DNA of 60,435 nucleotides from Pleurocapsa minor GSE-CHR-MK 17-07R (lineage in GTDB: Bacteria; Chloroflexota; Anaerolineae; Aggregatilineales; Phototrophicaceae), in the NCBI GenBank assembly GCA_019359125.1, contig JAHHHY010000019.1, positions 1-60,435 on the forward strand, read 5' to 3'. Numbering within the stretch: position 1 is the first letter of the stretch; every line of letters starts with the position of its first letter. Of this stretch, positions 42,869 through 52,158 are shown piece after piece. The notes below the pieces were generated by a model. It saw nothing but the letters and a program-made list of their open reading frames with translations, had not been told where the DNA came from and did not search any database. A program made the position numbers and the translations under genes.

Positions 42869-43948
42869 CTATGCTTCGGTTTCTTCGGCCAGCGCAGGCT
42901 GCACACCCGCATAGGCGACGACCTGTGCCTCGACCGTGCCCGCGGGCAGCGCGATTTGCAGGACAGTATCTGGCTGCGACGCCGAGACTTTCAGCACGCC
43001 GATGGCAAAATGGGAACCGTCCGGCGCGGTCACTGCGCTGGTGACCATGCCGACCTGTTTGCCGTTCATGAACAGCGGGGCAGGCGCGGCAATATCGCCA
43101 TCTGGCTTCAGCGTGACGATGGTGCGCGCCAGCTTGCGGCGGCTCTCCATGCGCGCGATGATTTCCTGGCCGGTGTAACAGCCCTTCGTGAAGCTCACCT
43201 CATCCCACAGGCCAATTTCCAGAGGAATATAGTCGGCGGTCAGCTCGCGCCCGACGCCCGGCCTGCCTGCCCGAATCCGCAGCACGTTGTACGTCAGCGA
43301 ACCTGCGGCTATCAGGCCTGCTTCAGCACCGCTTTTCAGCAGCGCATGCCAGACTTCCCCTGCTTGTTCATGCGGGGCAATGATCGACCACTGTGCCCCA
43401 CTGAGCGGCTTCACGCGGCTGACGATGCATTCCGTGCCCACGATCGACACTTTGCGCGAGGTCAGCGCGGGATTATCCGCGGCTTCGGGGGAAATGGCCC
43501 GTATGGCTTCATCTGCACGCGGCCCGGCCAGCATGAAGGCGTTGTGGGTGGCGCTCAGGTCCGTCATGCGAACTTCGTCGTTGAAGAAGGTATTGCGTCC
43601 GATGTATCCGCGCACGGCTTCACCGCGTCCCGGTTCCGTCAGCACCAGTGCCTCATCGCCCAGATGAAACACCGTCACGCGGTCGATCACGCGGCCAATC
43701 GGCGACGTGAACAGTGTGGGGACGCCCATGCCAGGTTTCAGGCGCGCCGTGTCATTGGTGCTGGTGCGGCCGATCAGATCCAGCCGGTCTTTGCCGGATA
43801 ACAACAGGCGGCCTTCGTGGCTGCGGTCCATCAGCACAGCGGCGTGCAGCGCAGCCTGATACTCGGCAGCCTGATCGCCAAAATGCAGCGGGATGCCGTC
43901 GCTGGCCAGGATGGCGCCTGTCGTCGTATGAAAGCTGGGTTGGGTCAT
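42869..43948 (-). CDS. ygfZ: YgfZ/GcvT-like folate-binding Fe-S protein
   Basis: The 359-residue protein has the GcvT-like folate-binding fold and the defining YgfZ motif KGCYTGQEIIARMESRRKL (from about 254) with the key Cys. The N-terminal half contains VLMDRSHEGRLLLSGKDRLDLIGRTSTND, and the C-terminal barrel has GKQVGMVTSAV. YgfZ proteins help make or repair certain iron-sulfur clusters using folate. Its ATG overlaps the stop of the guanylate-kinase gene (ATGA), so the two are translationally coupled. Confidence 0.93.
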   Translation of the reverse strand: MTQPSFHTTTGAILASDGIPLHFGDQAAEYQAALHAAVLMDRSHEGRLLLSGKDRLDLIGRTSTNDTARLKPGMGVPTLFTSPIGRVIDRVTVFHLGDEALVLTEPGRGEAVRGYIGRNTFFNDEVRMTDLSATHNAFMLAGPRADEAIRAISPEAADNPALTSRKVSIVGTECIVSRVKPLSGAQWSIIAPHEQAGEVWHALLKSGAEAGLIAAGSLTYNVLRIRAGRPGVGRELTADYIPLEIGLWDEVSFTKGCYTGQEIIARMESRRKLARTIVTLKPDGDIAAPAPLFMNGKQVGMVTSAVTAPDGSHFAIGVLKVSASQPDTVLQIALPAGTVEAQVVAYAGVQPALAEETEA

Positions 43949-44910
43949 GGGGTTTCCACGTGCATCTCTGCGGGCGTGAAGGAGGCTGTGCCGGGCATGC
44001 TGCCGGCATCTCCGTCGAGGAAAAAGCGATAGACATATACGGCGTCGTCGATATTGCCGTTATCGGTTTTCACATATAGTTCGTCAGGCGGGATGTAGCC
44101 GCCCTGTTCGCCATACTTGTAGTGCCAGGTGCCAGGGGGAAGGGCGCCGCCAAAGGCTGACTGGGCTGCCCGGATGGCGCTGAGGTGGGGCATTTCTTCA
44201 GGCTGCACGTCCGCCTGTGGACTGTCGGGCAGGGTGTCATCCGGCTCTCCGGCCGCGTTGAAAATGACGGCCCGCGCCACCAGCTTGAGCTGCGGCAGCG
44301 CACCACGCTGGATGTCGCATTTGTGGCCCGCCGCCTCGCTGCGAATAATGGCGACCAGCTGATCGGCTGCCTCGGCCTCAATGTCATTGACGATCACGTA
44401 ATCACATTCCGGGGCGACGGCCATTTCCTGCGGGGCGCGCAGCAGTCGCTTGCTGGTCTCGACGTGATTCTCGCCGCGTCCGTGCAGCCGTTTGACCAGG
44501 TCTGCCGAGGTGGGCGGGGTGATGAAGACGCTGACGACTTCGTCAGGATAGGCCTGTTTTGCCGCGCGCGCCCCCAGGTAATCAATGTCTGCGATGACCA
44601 GTTCGCCTGCATCCAGCACCTGTTTGGTTTTGGAACGCACCATGCCGTAGTAATTGGTGCCATGCACCACCTGCCACTCCAGCAGGTCATCCTGTTCGAT
44701 CATCTCTTCAAACTGCCCGCGCGACATGAAGAAATGCTCGCGCCCTTCTGATTCGTTGATACGCATGGGCCGGGAGGTCGCTGTGGGAAGCTGTCGCAGG
44801 CCCGGTACGGCGCTGATGGCCGCTTTCATCAGGCTGTTCTTGCCCGTGCCCGCAGGCCCTACCAGAATGAACAGCTTGCCTTGAGAAGTGCCGGAAGATG
44901 TCATCGTCAC
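43945..44910 (-). CDS. Guanylate kinase-like protein with C-terminal extension
   Basis: Residues 10-195 match guanylate kinase: P-loop VGPAGTGKNSLM, GMP-binding TATSRPMRINESEGREHFF and LEWQVVHGTNYYGM, and lid region PPTSADLVKRLHGRGENHVETSKRLL. It would phosphorylate GMP to GDP. About 125 further residues (ending VETP) have no family I recognise; they contain LPQLKLVARAVIFNAAGEPDD and GTWHYKYGEQGGYIPPDELYVKTDNG. The P-loop reads GTGKNS where GVGKGT is common, so Thr/Ser placement is slightly unusual. GTG 44910 (AGGA six bases upstream) or ATG 44904 starts it. It is coupled to ygfZ. Confidence 0.85.
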   Translation of the reverse strand: MTMTSSGTSQGKLFILVGPAGTGKNSLMKAAISAVPGLRQLPTATSRPMRINESEGREHFFMSRGQFEEMIEQDDLLEWQVVHGTNYYGMVRSKTKQVLDAGELVIADIDYLGARAAKQAYPDEVVSVFITPPTSADLVKRLHGRGENHVETSKRLLRAPQEMAVAPECDYVIVNDIEAEAADQLVAIIRSEAAGHKCDIQRGALPQLKLVARAVIFNAAGEPDDTLPDSPQADVQPEEMPHLSAIRAAQSAFGGALPPGTWHYKYGEQGGYIPPDELYVKTDNGNIDDAVYVYRFFLDGDAGSMPGTASFTPAEMHVETP

Positions 44911-45016
44911 AGTTGTTCCTGCGCTGATTGATGGGTGAAGGTATTGTAAAGTATCAGTTTATCAGTCAGTCATTTTGAGTTGTATGATGACTTTGTGAGA
45001 GAAGGGAATTCGTAGG

Positions 45017-45054
45017 AAAAAGACGGGGCACCCTGTTGTTCAGGATGCCCCGTC
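45017..45054 (-). terminator. Rho-independent terminator of the giant pilin-like gene
   Basis: AGACGGGGCA (45021-45030) pairs with TGCCCCGTCT (45046-45055) with an inner CCTG/CAGG stem and a TTGTT loop; on the minus strand a run of five T follows (45017-45021). Confidence 0.85.
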
Positions 45055-45080
45055 TGTATGTCTTCAGGTCGGCGCTGGAC

Positions 45081-48000
45081 TTAGCCTCTCACGACGACGT
45101 TACCGATCCAGATGCTGTCGCCCATCGCATTGGTGCCTGCGGAGCGGGTGTCCAGCCGGAAGCGGAAGGTGAACAGCGCGTTTCGGTAGGCCACCGGAAT
45201 GGCGATCGTGCGCTCCTGCCACGGATTGCTGGGCGGCATCAACGTCGCCGAACCATTGATATTCTCCGAGGAGATAACATCCCAGGTGAAGCCGCCGTCC
45301 GCCGAGAATTCCAGACGGAAGTTCGTGTTCGCCGTCAGGTTATAGTAGCGGGTATAGGTGAACTGCGGCGCCGGCGCACCCGTCAGGTCGATGACGCCAT
45401 TCAGCACCAGCGAATTCCAGCCGAAGTTGGCAGACGGTACAGCCGTGAAGCCGAAGCCACCGGTGGTTTCACCCGAACCACTCGTGCCTGTGTTCACATT
45501 GGGCGTGTCGGTCATGCTGAATGTGCCCGACGTCATACTGAGCACCATCACGGCGTTGCCACCATTTTCGATGTAATCCAGCGTCAGCGTGCGGTTGATG
45601 GTGCCACCGGTCACAGTGAACGTGGTGTAGTCGATCTGGGTGGAGTGGGCAGACCAGTTGTTGATAATGCGGCCTGCTGGCGCGGTCGCACCACCCGCCG
45701 GAATATCCGTGCCCGAACGATCATTGATCGTCAGGCGCACACCGTCGTCGGCGATGGTATACACGCGATAGCTGGAGCCACCTGTCAGGGTGACATTGCG
45801 CACCCAGCGCGCGCCCCATGTATTGTCGAACTCTGCCCCCGCACTGGGATGCGGCCGGGCGCTGCCCCACCAGTTGTTAATCTCGAAGGTCAGGTCAGCC
45901 GGGAACATGCCGGTCGGCAGCGGGCTGGTGGAGGCATCCAGCGACAGGCCCAGGGCTGCGTTGTCATTCAGCATCGTCTCGTTCGTGGTGTAGTTGCTGC
46001 ACGAGCCAGCGCCATAGTCCTCGCAGTTGATATAGAAGCCGTCCCACGGGCCGCCCAGGCTGACAGCAGACGGGCTATCTGGCGCGATGTACTGGAGCGT
46101 GGTGCCCCAGTTGCCTTCCAGAATCCAGTTCGCGCTGCCCGCGAAATACTCGTCAAAGCGGAAGGGAGGCGTGCCGGTATTGCGCGTGCTGATGCCCTGC
46201 GAGATTCGGATATCGTCCAGCATCAGGCCGTCTGCCTGGGTCACGGCATTCGAGGACAGGATGAAGCGAATGCGGATGCGCGTGCCTGCATAGGCGCTCA
46301 GGTTGACGCGGGCACGGAACCAGGTCTGCACTTCGTCAGGACCGGGGGAGGCGCTCCACGGCACGGTTGCGCCGGTGACAGTCTGGGCTGTCCATGCGCC
46401 CCAGCCAGCCAGGTCGTTGTAGGCCTGTGTGGTGTCCGAGGTGTTTTCCTGGGCAACTTCCACGCGCAGCGCGTCGCCAGAGCCGATGGCATAGCGGGTG
46501 AAGAAGTTCAGCGAAGGCAGCAGGGCAGGGTTCGACCCGCGCAGGTCAATAATCGGACGCAGCTCCAGAATGCTGAGCGCATTATCGTTATAGGTTTGCC
46601 CGGTCAGCGGGGAATCGCTGATCGAGAGCAGGCCGCTGCGCGCGGCGATCGAGGTGGTTTCCCACGTGCCGCCCGCGTACCAGCGCTTCTGGAACGTGTC
46701 GTTGAAGGCGAAGGCAGGGCTGCGCGTCTCGATGCTGTCGACAAACTGGCCGTCACCAGCGCCGGTCACGATCGACCCGAACGGCACCGCGTCCCACAGG
46801 CGATGCACATACGTGCCGCTGTTTTCAACGCGGATGTCATCGACATAGAAGCCGTCTCGGGAGACGCCGCCCGCGGTGTCCAGGCGGATGCGCACGCGGA
46901 TGTCATCGTCGTAGCAGTTGTCCAGATTGGCCAGGTTGCAGGTGTTCGCGGTGATGCTGGTGGCACCTGTGCCGCCCCACTGCCATGTGTTGTCGCCAGT
47001 AGCCGAGCGCAGATGACTGACGAGCGCCTGGGTCAGGTTGACTTCCACGCGTTCCCAGTCTTTCTGGATGCGGCGGCCGCTCACCTGATAGCGCCACGCC
47101 TGTGTCCAGGAATTGGTGCGCGCTGACCAGATGTCCACGTACAGATTGACGTTTTCGGCGTCGGTCTGGAACATGAACGACATGATCGGATTGATGGCCG
47201 CCGGGCGTGTCGAGCTTTCACCGTTTGGCGGATCATTGGCCGGGGTATCGTTCAGCAGGTCGACGATGCGCTGTAATTCCAGGCCAGTAGACGTGCCCAC
47301 GCTGTAGTCCGAGCTTGGGCTGTCGGCATAGGAATTGGCGGTGTTCTGGTAGCCAGTGCGCGCATTGGTGGCGGCCCATACACCTACCGGGCCGTTCTGC
47401 GTCCACAGCTTGGAGGTTTCGGTCGCGCTTTCGGCAGAGTCTGCCAGCGGATATGACGCATACAGGCTGGCATCTTCGCGCTCGATGCGCACATCGTCAA
47501 TGTACCAGTCGCTGACGGTGACGCTGCTGGGATAGCGCAGCGCAAAGCGCAGGCGGAAGGACTGGGTGTTCCAGTTGGGAATCTGGTTCAGGCGTACCTG
47601 AATTTCACGCATCGTCAGCGAGGTGCGCGTCGGGCCGCCGTCATTGCGGTTAACGCCAGCCGCGGCCCCGGTGCTGTTCAGCAGCAGGCCGTCAATCGGC
47701 ACGATCGTCCAGTTATCGGGCGTGCCGGACGAATCGTTCAGCGCATCGCGCGTGTATTCCACAGAGAGCTGGCCGCCGACAGCGATGTCGTAGGCCGTCC
47801 AGAAGGACAGCACGGGTGAGCCGTTGTCGCCTTCAAAGTCGAGCGTCGGCACAGCGGGTGAACGACTGCTGGTCACATCGACCTGTCGGCGGAACTCGAT
47901 AAAATGCACGCGCTGCTGATTGGCCGCGCCACCAGAGCCGACCGATGCCGGGAAGTTGCCACCCGGGCTGCCGTCCATGCTGCTGCCCGAACGGGCATTG

Positions 48001-49637
48001 GTGCTGGTGATGTTCCAGCGGAAGCCTTCGGTAGGCAGGCTGGCCACTTCACGTGTGTAATTGGCGTCCGCATTGAAGAAGAAGTCGTTCATCTGGCCGC
48101 GCGTATTGAAGTCCCACTCGTCGCCGACCGTGACAGTGGCGTCATCGGGCAGTACGGCCGGGTCTGCCAGCACTTGCAGGTCGTCGATATTCCAGCGCAC
48201 GTTGCCGGCGGATGTGCTGGTCAGCACGAAACGCAGCGCAATACTTGAGCTGAGGCCGAGGCTGTTGAGGTTGATCTGGTTGCGCGTCCAGTTGTAATTG
48301 GCTGTGCCGCCAGAGCGGATATCCAGCGTTTGCCAGCTGGCATTGTCGCGGTCGAAGAAACCGTTGCCATCGGTGATGTAATCCGCTATCTGAAGCCGCG
48401 CCTGTACACCAGAGTTGGCGCTGAAGTCCCACACATCCCACCAGGACAGCTTCGGATTGGCGGCTGTGCTCAGGTCGACATAGCCACGCAGTTCGAGGAT
48501 GCAGGTCTGGCCGGCGCTCCAGGCCGTCTGGGCCGTAGAGCCGCCTTCATCCCACACGCGCGACGCTGAGCTGGCGTAGTTGCCGTCTGAGTTGATGTTC
48601 AGCCAGCCGCAGCTCGCCGCCGAGTCTTCCGGATTGGCGAGGTTGCGCGAGACGCTGGCCGTCAGGCGGCCGTTGCGCGCTGAGCCTGAGGCTCCAATGT
48701 CGCGGTAGCGCACTTGCAGGGTGCGTGTGCCACTGCTGAAGGTGTAGTTGAAATTACCAGAGGCTTCCGTCGCGCTGCTGGCATTGGTAAAGGTGTGGAT
48801 AGACGTGCCGTCCACCCGGTACTCAATCGCATCAGACTGGCCGATGGTGTAGTTAAACGTGACAGGCGTATCGTCGCTGACCACGAAGGTTTTTTCGTAG
48901 ATGGCCGAGAATACATTGCCGCCCGACGGATAAGTCGGCACAAAGGGCGCCGCATCACGTGGATTGCTCAGGCCCCAGTTGTAATCGAGGAAGCCATTGC
49001 TGGTGGCCAGATAGTCGCTGTTGGTGTAAGCCGTGCCGGTGAAGTTGTCCAGCGCATAATAAGTGGCCGACCACTGGCCGCCGCCCACGCCAAAGGTGCG
49101 GTCGAGGCGCCACCAGTCGGCATTATCAGACAGGTCGGCATGCGGCACGCGGAACTGGATATCGTCAGGCGTGGAGGTGGGGCCGGGCGTAAATGTCGGT
49201 GTACTGGTGAAGGTATAGGTAAAGGTGGGCGTGTAGGTATTGGTCGCTGTAAAGGTGGGCGTGCGGGTATTCGACGCGGTTGGCGTAAGGAAGGTGGTCG
49301 GAACCAGCGTATTGGGCAGGCTGAGCGGCGTCGGGAAGGGCGTTTCCTGCTGCGGATTGGTCGCCACCCACTCGACGGTCAGCCAGAAATTATCGGCGCG
49401 CCCTGCGATCAGCTCATCGATATTTTCAGGATCGGTGCCGATCACATTGAACAGCACGTTGCTGAAAATATTGGCGATAGCCGGGCCTGTCGCGGCCAGC
49501 GTGATGCCCGCAGCGATAGCGACCAGTATGAGGATAAGGGCGTATTCGACCAGGGACTGGCCGGAACGCAGGCGATCCTGCCGGCGGGGCACGGCGGGTT
49601 CCGTCGTGCTGTGTTCGCATGGATTTAACGATGCCAT
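45081..49637 (-). CDS. Giant Flp-prepilin-like surface protein with PA14 and MAM-like domains
   Basis: The 1518-residue protein has a 26-residue basic leader ending SG, then QSLVEYALILILVAIAAGI: Gly26 at -1, Glu31 at +5 and Tyr32 at +6, as in type IVb Flp/TadE prepilins. A hydrophobic helix (about 33-50) is followed by a Thr/Pro-rich linker (98-158), a PA14-like domain (about 240-330), then four MAM/jelly-roll units ending near 490 (NIDDLQVL), 718 (YIDDVRIE), 937 (YVDDIRVE) and 1146 (MLDDIRIS), a second PA14-like domain (about 1255-1370) and a fifth sandwich at the C-terminus (DSIWIGNVVVRG). Normal Flp pilins are under 100 residues. A pilus-tip or surface adhesin role is inferred. GAGG lies eight bases before the ATG. 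Confidence 0.88.
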   Translation of the reverse strand: MASLNPCEHSTTEPAVPRRQDRLRSGQSLVEYALILILVAIAAGITLAATGPAIANIFSNVLFNVIGTDPENIDELIAGRADNFWLTVEWVATNPQQETPFPTPLSLPNTLVPTTFLTPTASNTRTPTFTATNTYTPTFTYTFTSTPTFTPGPTSTPDDIQFRVPHADLSDNADWWRLDRTFGVGGGQWSATYYALDNFTGTAYTNSDYLATSNGFLDYNWGLSNPRDAAPFVPTYPSGGNVFSAIYEKTFVVSDDTPVTFNYTIGQSDAIEYRVDGTSIHTFTNASSATEASGNFNYTFSSGTRTLQVRYRDIGASGSARNGRLTASVSRNLANPEDSAASCGWLNINSDGNYASSASRVWDEGGSTAQTAWSAGQTCILELRGYVDLSTAANPKLSWWDVWDFSANSGVQARLQIADYITDGNGFFDRDNASWQTLDIRSGGTANYNWTRNQINLNSLGLSSSIALRFVLTSTSAGNVRWNIDDLQVLADPAVLPDDATVTVGDEWDFNTRGQMNDFFFNADANYTREVASLPTEGFRWNITSTNARSGSSMDGSPGGNFPASVGSGGAANQQRVHFIEFRRQVDVTSSRSPAVPTLDFEGDNGSPVLSFWTAYDIAVGGQLSVEYTRDALNDSSGTPDNWTIVPIDGLLLNSTGAAAGVNRNDGGPTRTSLTMREIQVRLNQIPNWNTQSFRLRFALRYPSSVTVSDWYIDDVRIEREDASLYASYPLADSAESATETSKLWTQNGPVGVWAATNARTGYQNTANSYADSPSSDYSVGTSTGLELQRIVDLLNDTPANDPPNGESSTRPAAINPIMSFMFQTDAENVNLYVDIWSARTNSWTQAWRYQVSGRRIQKDWERVEVNLTQALVSHLRSATGDNTWQWGGTGATSITANTCNLANLDNCYDDDIRVRIRLDTAGGVSRDGFYVDDIRVENSGTYVHRLWDAVPFGSIVTGAGDGQFVDSIETRSPAFAFNDTFQKRWYAGGTWETTSIAARSGLLSISDSPLTGQTYNDNALSILELRPIIDLRGSNPALLPSLNFFTRYAIGSGDALRVEVAQENTSDTTQAYNDLAGWGAWTAQTVTGATVPWSASPGPDEVQTWFRARVNLSAYAGTRIRIRFILSSNAVTQADGLMLDDIRISQGISTRNTGTPPFRFDEYFAGSANWILEGNWGTTLQYIAPDSPSAVSLGGPWDGFYINCEDYGAGSCSNYTTNETMLNDNAALGLSLDASTSPLPTGMFPADLTFEINNWWGSARPHPSAGAEFDNTWGARWVRNVTLTGGSSYRVYTIADDGVRLTINDRSGTDIPAGGATAPAGRIINNWSAHSTQIDYTTFTVTGGTINRTLTLDYIENGGNAVMVLSMTSGTFSMTDTPNVNTGTSGSGETTGGFGFTAVPSANFGWNSLVLNGVIDLTGAPAPQFTYTRYYNLTANTNFRLEFSADGGFTWDVISSENINGSATLMPPSNPWQERTIAIPVAYRNALFTFRFRLDTRSAGTNAMGDSIWIGNVVVRG

Positions 49638-49858
49638 TCGCTTTTCCTCACCCCAGAAGTTACCTGATTCAGGTGTCGTTATGCCTTTACCACCACCTAT
49701 AATGTTACTCTACTCGCGAAAGAACTGAACTCGAAAATTGTGAAAAAGTTGTACAAAGGCATTGACAACTGGTGTTTCCCGGTCGGTTTTGGGGGGCTGG
49801 GCGCGCCGTGGTATGCTTTGCAGCCTGAGGTTCGTTCAATTGGAAATGGATTCAACGC
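49638..49858. other. Divergent intergenic region (giant protein / folD)
   Basis: This 221-bp AT-richer gap must hold both promoters. On the plus strand TTGACA is at 49762-49767, but no good -10 follows at 16-18 bases. No ORF, repeat or terminator is evident. Confidence 0.4.
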
Positions 49859-50758
49859 ATGAGTGCAGTCATTATCGATGGCGCGCTGGTAGCCGAAAAA
49901 TGGCGCGCAGATATCTCGGCGCGTGCGGCTGCCTTTGCCGCGCAGCACGGCCATGCGCCCGGACTGGGCGTGGTGCTGGTGGGCGATAATCCGGCCAGCG
50001 GGCAGTATGTGCGCATGAAGCGGCGCGCCTGTGAACAGGTGGGCATCACCTCGCTGGCGGAAATCCTGCCCGCCGATGCGACGCAGGAACAGGTGGAAGC
50101 GGCGGTGGCCCGTTTTAACGAGGATGCGCACGTGCATGGCATCCTGGTACAGCTGCCTATGCCCCCGCAGATTAACGAGGAACGGGTGCTGCGTCATGTC
50201 AGCCTGGACAAAGACGTGGACGGCTTTCACCCGGAGAATATCGGCCTGCTGGGCATGAAGGGGCGCGAACCGCTGTTCACCCCGGCCACGCCCACGGGTT
50301 GTATGGAGCTGCTGCGCGAATCCGGCGTGACGCTGGAAGGCGCCAATGCGGTCGTGATCGGCCGCTCGAATATCGTCGGCCTGCCGGTGGCGCTGATGCT
50401 GATGAAAGCCAATGCCACGGTGACCGTGTGCCACAGCCGCACGCGCGACATGGCGCGCATCGTGCGCGAGGCCGATATCGTGATCGCGGCGCTGGGCCGA
50501 CCGAATTTCGTCACGGCCGACTGGCTGAAGCCGGGCGCTGTCGTTATTGACGTGGGTACCAATAAAATTGAAGCGCCGGACGACCCGCGCGGCTATAAAT
50601 ACGTGGGCGATGTCGACTTTGAAGGCGCGCTGTCGGTGGCTGGGGCGATCACCAAAGTGCCGGGCGGGGTGGGGCCGATGACGATCACCATGCTGCTGGC
50701 TAATACCATGAAGGCGGCGGAGCGGCTGGCGTTGCATGCTGCCGACGGGGCGCGTTAA
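49859..50758 (+). CDS. folD: Methylenetetrahydrofolate dehydrogenase/cyclohydrolase
   Basis: The 299-residue bifunctional enzyme interconverts 5,10-methylene- and 10-formyl-tetrahydrofolate. Visible are PGLGVVLVGDNPASGQYVRMKRRACEQVGI with the catalytic Tyr/Lys pair (YVRMK), GILVQLPMP with the Gln-Leu-Pro signature, DKDVDGFHPENIG, FTPATPTGCMELL, the NADP-binding VVIGRSNIVGLPVALMLM and the C-terminal PGGVGPMTITMLLANT. Length is typical. It is followed 41 bases later by the amidohydrolase gene and may be its operon partner, linking one-carbon supply to purine salvage. Confidence 0.97.
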   Translation: MSAVIIDGALVAEKWRADISARAAAFAAQHGHAPGLGVVLVGDNPASGQYVRMKRRACEQVGITSLAEILPADATQEQVEAAVARFNEDAHVHGILVQLPMPPQINEERVLRHVSLDKDVDGFHPENIGLLGMKGREPLFTPATPTGCMELLRESGVTLEGANAVVIGRSNIVGLPVALMLMKANATVTVCHSRTRDMARIVREADIVIAALGRPNFVTADWLKPGAVVIDVGTNKIEAPDDPRGYKYVGDVDFEGALSVAGAITKVPGGVGPMTITMLLANTMKAAERLALHAADGAR

Positions 50759-50799
50759 CGGGACATGACTGGGTTGATGTGGGGAAGGGTCTGAACGCC

Positions 50800-52155
50800 A
50801 TGCCGACGGTACTGGTACGGAATATTCACACGCTGGTGACGATGGATGCGGCGCGCCGGGAGCTTCACAATGGTGCCATGCTCATCCATGATGGCGTGAT
50901 TACCGCGGTTGGGCATACAGACGACTTCCGCGAGGCGCAGGCCAATCGCGTGATCGACCTGCGCCAGCATGTCGTCATTCCGGGCATGGTGAATACGCAC
51001 CATCACATGTATCAGACGCTCACGCGTGTCGTGGCGCAGGACATTGAGCTGTTTGGCTGGCTGAAGTCGCTCTATCCGATCTGGGCACGGCTGACCGGCG
51101 AATCGGTGTATGTATCGGCCAAGCTGGCAATGGCCGAGCTGATGCTGTCCGGCTGCACCACCTCCAGCGACCACCTGTATATCTATCCGAATGATGTGCG
51201 CCTGGACGACGAGATTCGCGCTGCGTCTGAAATGGGGATGCGCTTTCATGCCGCGCGCGGTGCCATGAGCGTGGGCGAGAAGAAAGGCGGCCTGCCGCCG
51301 GACGCCGTGGTCGAGGAAGAAGACAAGATCCTGGCCGACATGCGCCGTGTGGTGGAGCAGTATCATGATGCCGCTGACCATGCCATGCTGCGCGTGGTGA
51401 TCGCGCCATGCTCGCCATTCTCGGTCAGCCAGGATTTAATGCGCGAGTCGGCAAAGCTGGCGCGCAGCTATGGCGTGCGCCTGCACACGCATCTGGCCGA
51501 GAATTCCAACGATATCGCCTACAGCCTGGAGAATTTTGGTATGCTGCCGGGCGACTATGCGCAGGATGTGGGCTGGCTGGGCGATGACGTGTGGCATGCC
51601 CACTGCGTGTGCCTGAATGAACGCGAAATCGGTCTGTTTGCCAGGACGCATACGGGGGTGTGCACCTGCCCGACGAGCAATCTGCGCCTCGCGTCTGGTA
51701 TTGCGCCGGTGCGCAAAATGCGCGACGCGGGTGTGCCCGTGGGCCTGGGCGTAGATGGCTCGGCCTCGAACGACAGCAGCGGCCTGCTGGAAGAAGCGCG
51801 TATGGCCATGCTGGTTGCGCGGGCGGGCGGCAATCCGGCGGCGTTGTCGGCCCGTGAAGCGCTGGAAATCGCCACGTTGGGTGGCGCTTCGGTGCTGGGC
51901 CGCAGCGACATTGGCGCGCTGGCACCCGGCATGTCCGCCGACTTTGCTGCCTTTCGCATCGACCAGATCGGCTATGCGGGTGCCCAGCACGACCTGGTGG
52001 CCGCGCTCGTGTTCTGCCGTCCTGCGAATGCCGACACGGTGATGATCAACGGGCGCGTGGTCGTCAGCGAGGGCCACCTGCTGACGCAGGATGTGCCCGT
52101 GCTGGTCGAGAAACACAATGCGCTGGCCAAAAGGCTGATCGACGGCAATCGGTAG
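50800..52155 (+). CDS. Amidohydrolase, 8-oxoguanine-deaminase/SsnA-like
   Basis: The 451-residue metal-dependent hydrolase has the HxH motif in VNTHHHMYQT (His67, His69), HLAENSNDIAYSLENFG with a metal His and Glu, a further metal His in VWHAHCVCL, and the final metal Asp in GLGVDGSASNDSS. The pattern SASNDSS with the MYQTLTR region fits the 8-oxoguanine deaminase/SsnA/hydroxyatrazine branch. It would deaminate an oxidised purine or related heterocycle. ATG 50800 is chosen because GGAAGGG lies upstream; a GTG seven codons earlier is the alternative. The Nudix gene begins three bases after its stop. Confidence 0.87.
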   Translation: MPTVLVRNIHTLVTMDAARRELHNGAMLIHDGVITAVGHTDDFREAQANRVIDLRQHVVIPGMVNTHHHMYQTLTRVVAQDIELFGWLKSLYPIWARLTGESVYVSAKLAMAELMLSGCTTSSDHLYIYPNDVRLDDEIRAASEMGMRFHAARGAMSVGEKKGGLPPDAVVEEEDKILADMRRVVEQYHDAADHAMLRVVIAPCSPFSVSQDLMRESAKLARSYGVRLHTHLAENSNDIAYSLENFGMLPGDYAQDVGWLGDDVWHAHCVCLNEREIGLFARTHTGVCTCPTSNLRLASGIAPVRKMRDAGVPVGLGVDGSASNDSSGLLEEARMAMLVARAGGNPAALSAREALEIATLGGASVLGRSDIGALAPGMSADFAAFRIDQIGYAGAQHDLVAALVFCRPANADTVMINGRVVVSEGHLLTQDVPVLVEKHNALAKRLIDGNR

Positions 52156-52158
52156 CGC

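Noticed and set aside
42856-42895. Nine-bp hairpin near the convergent ends of dcd and ygfZ as a terminator
   Set aside because: It lies partly inside ygfZ and has no T run on either strand.
45081-49637. Misassembled fusion of a pilin gene and an adhesin gene
   Set aside because: The frame is continuous, the Thr/Pro linker is typical of the phylum, and one ribosome site and one terminator bracket the whole gene.
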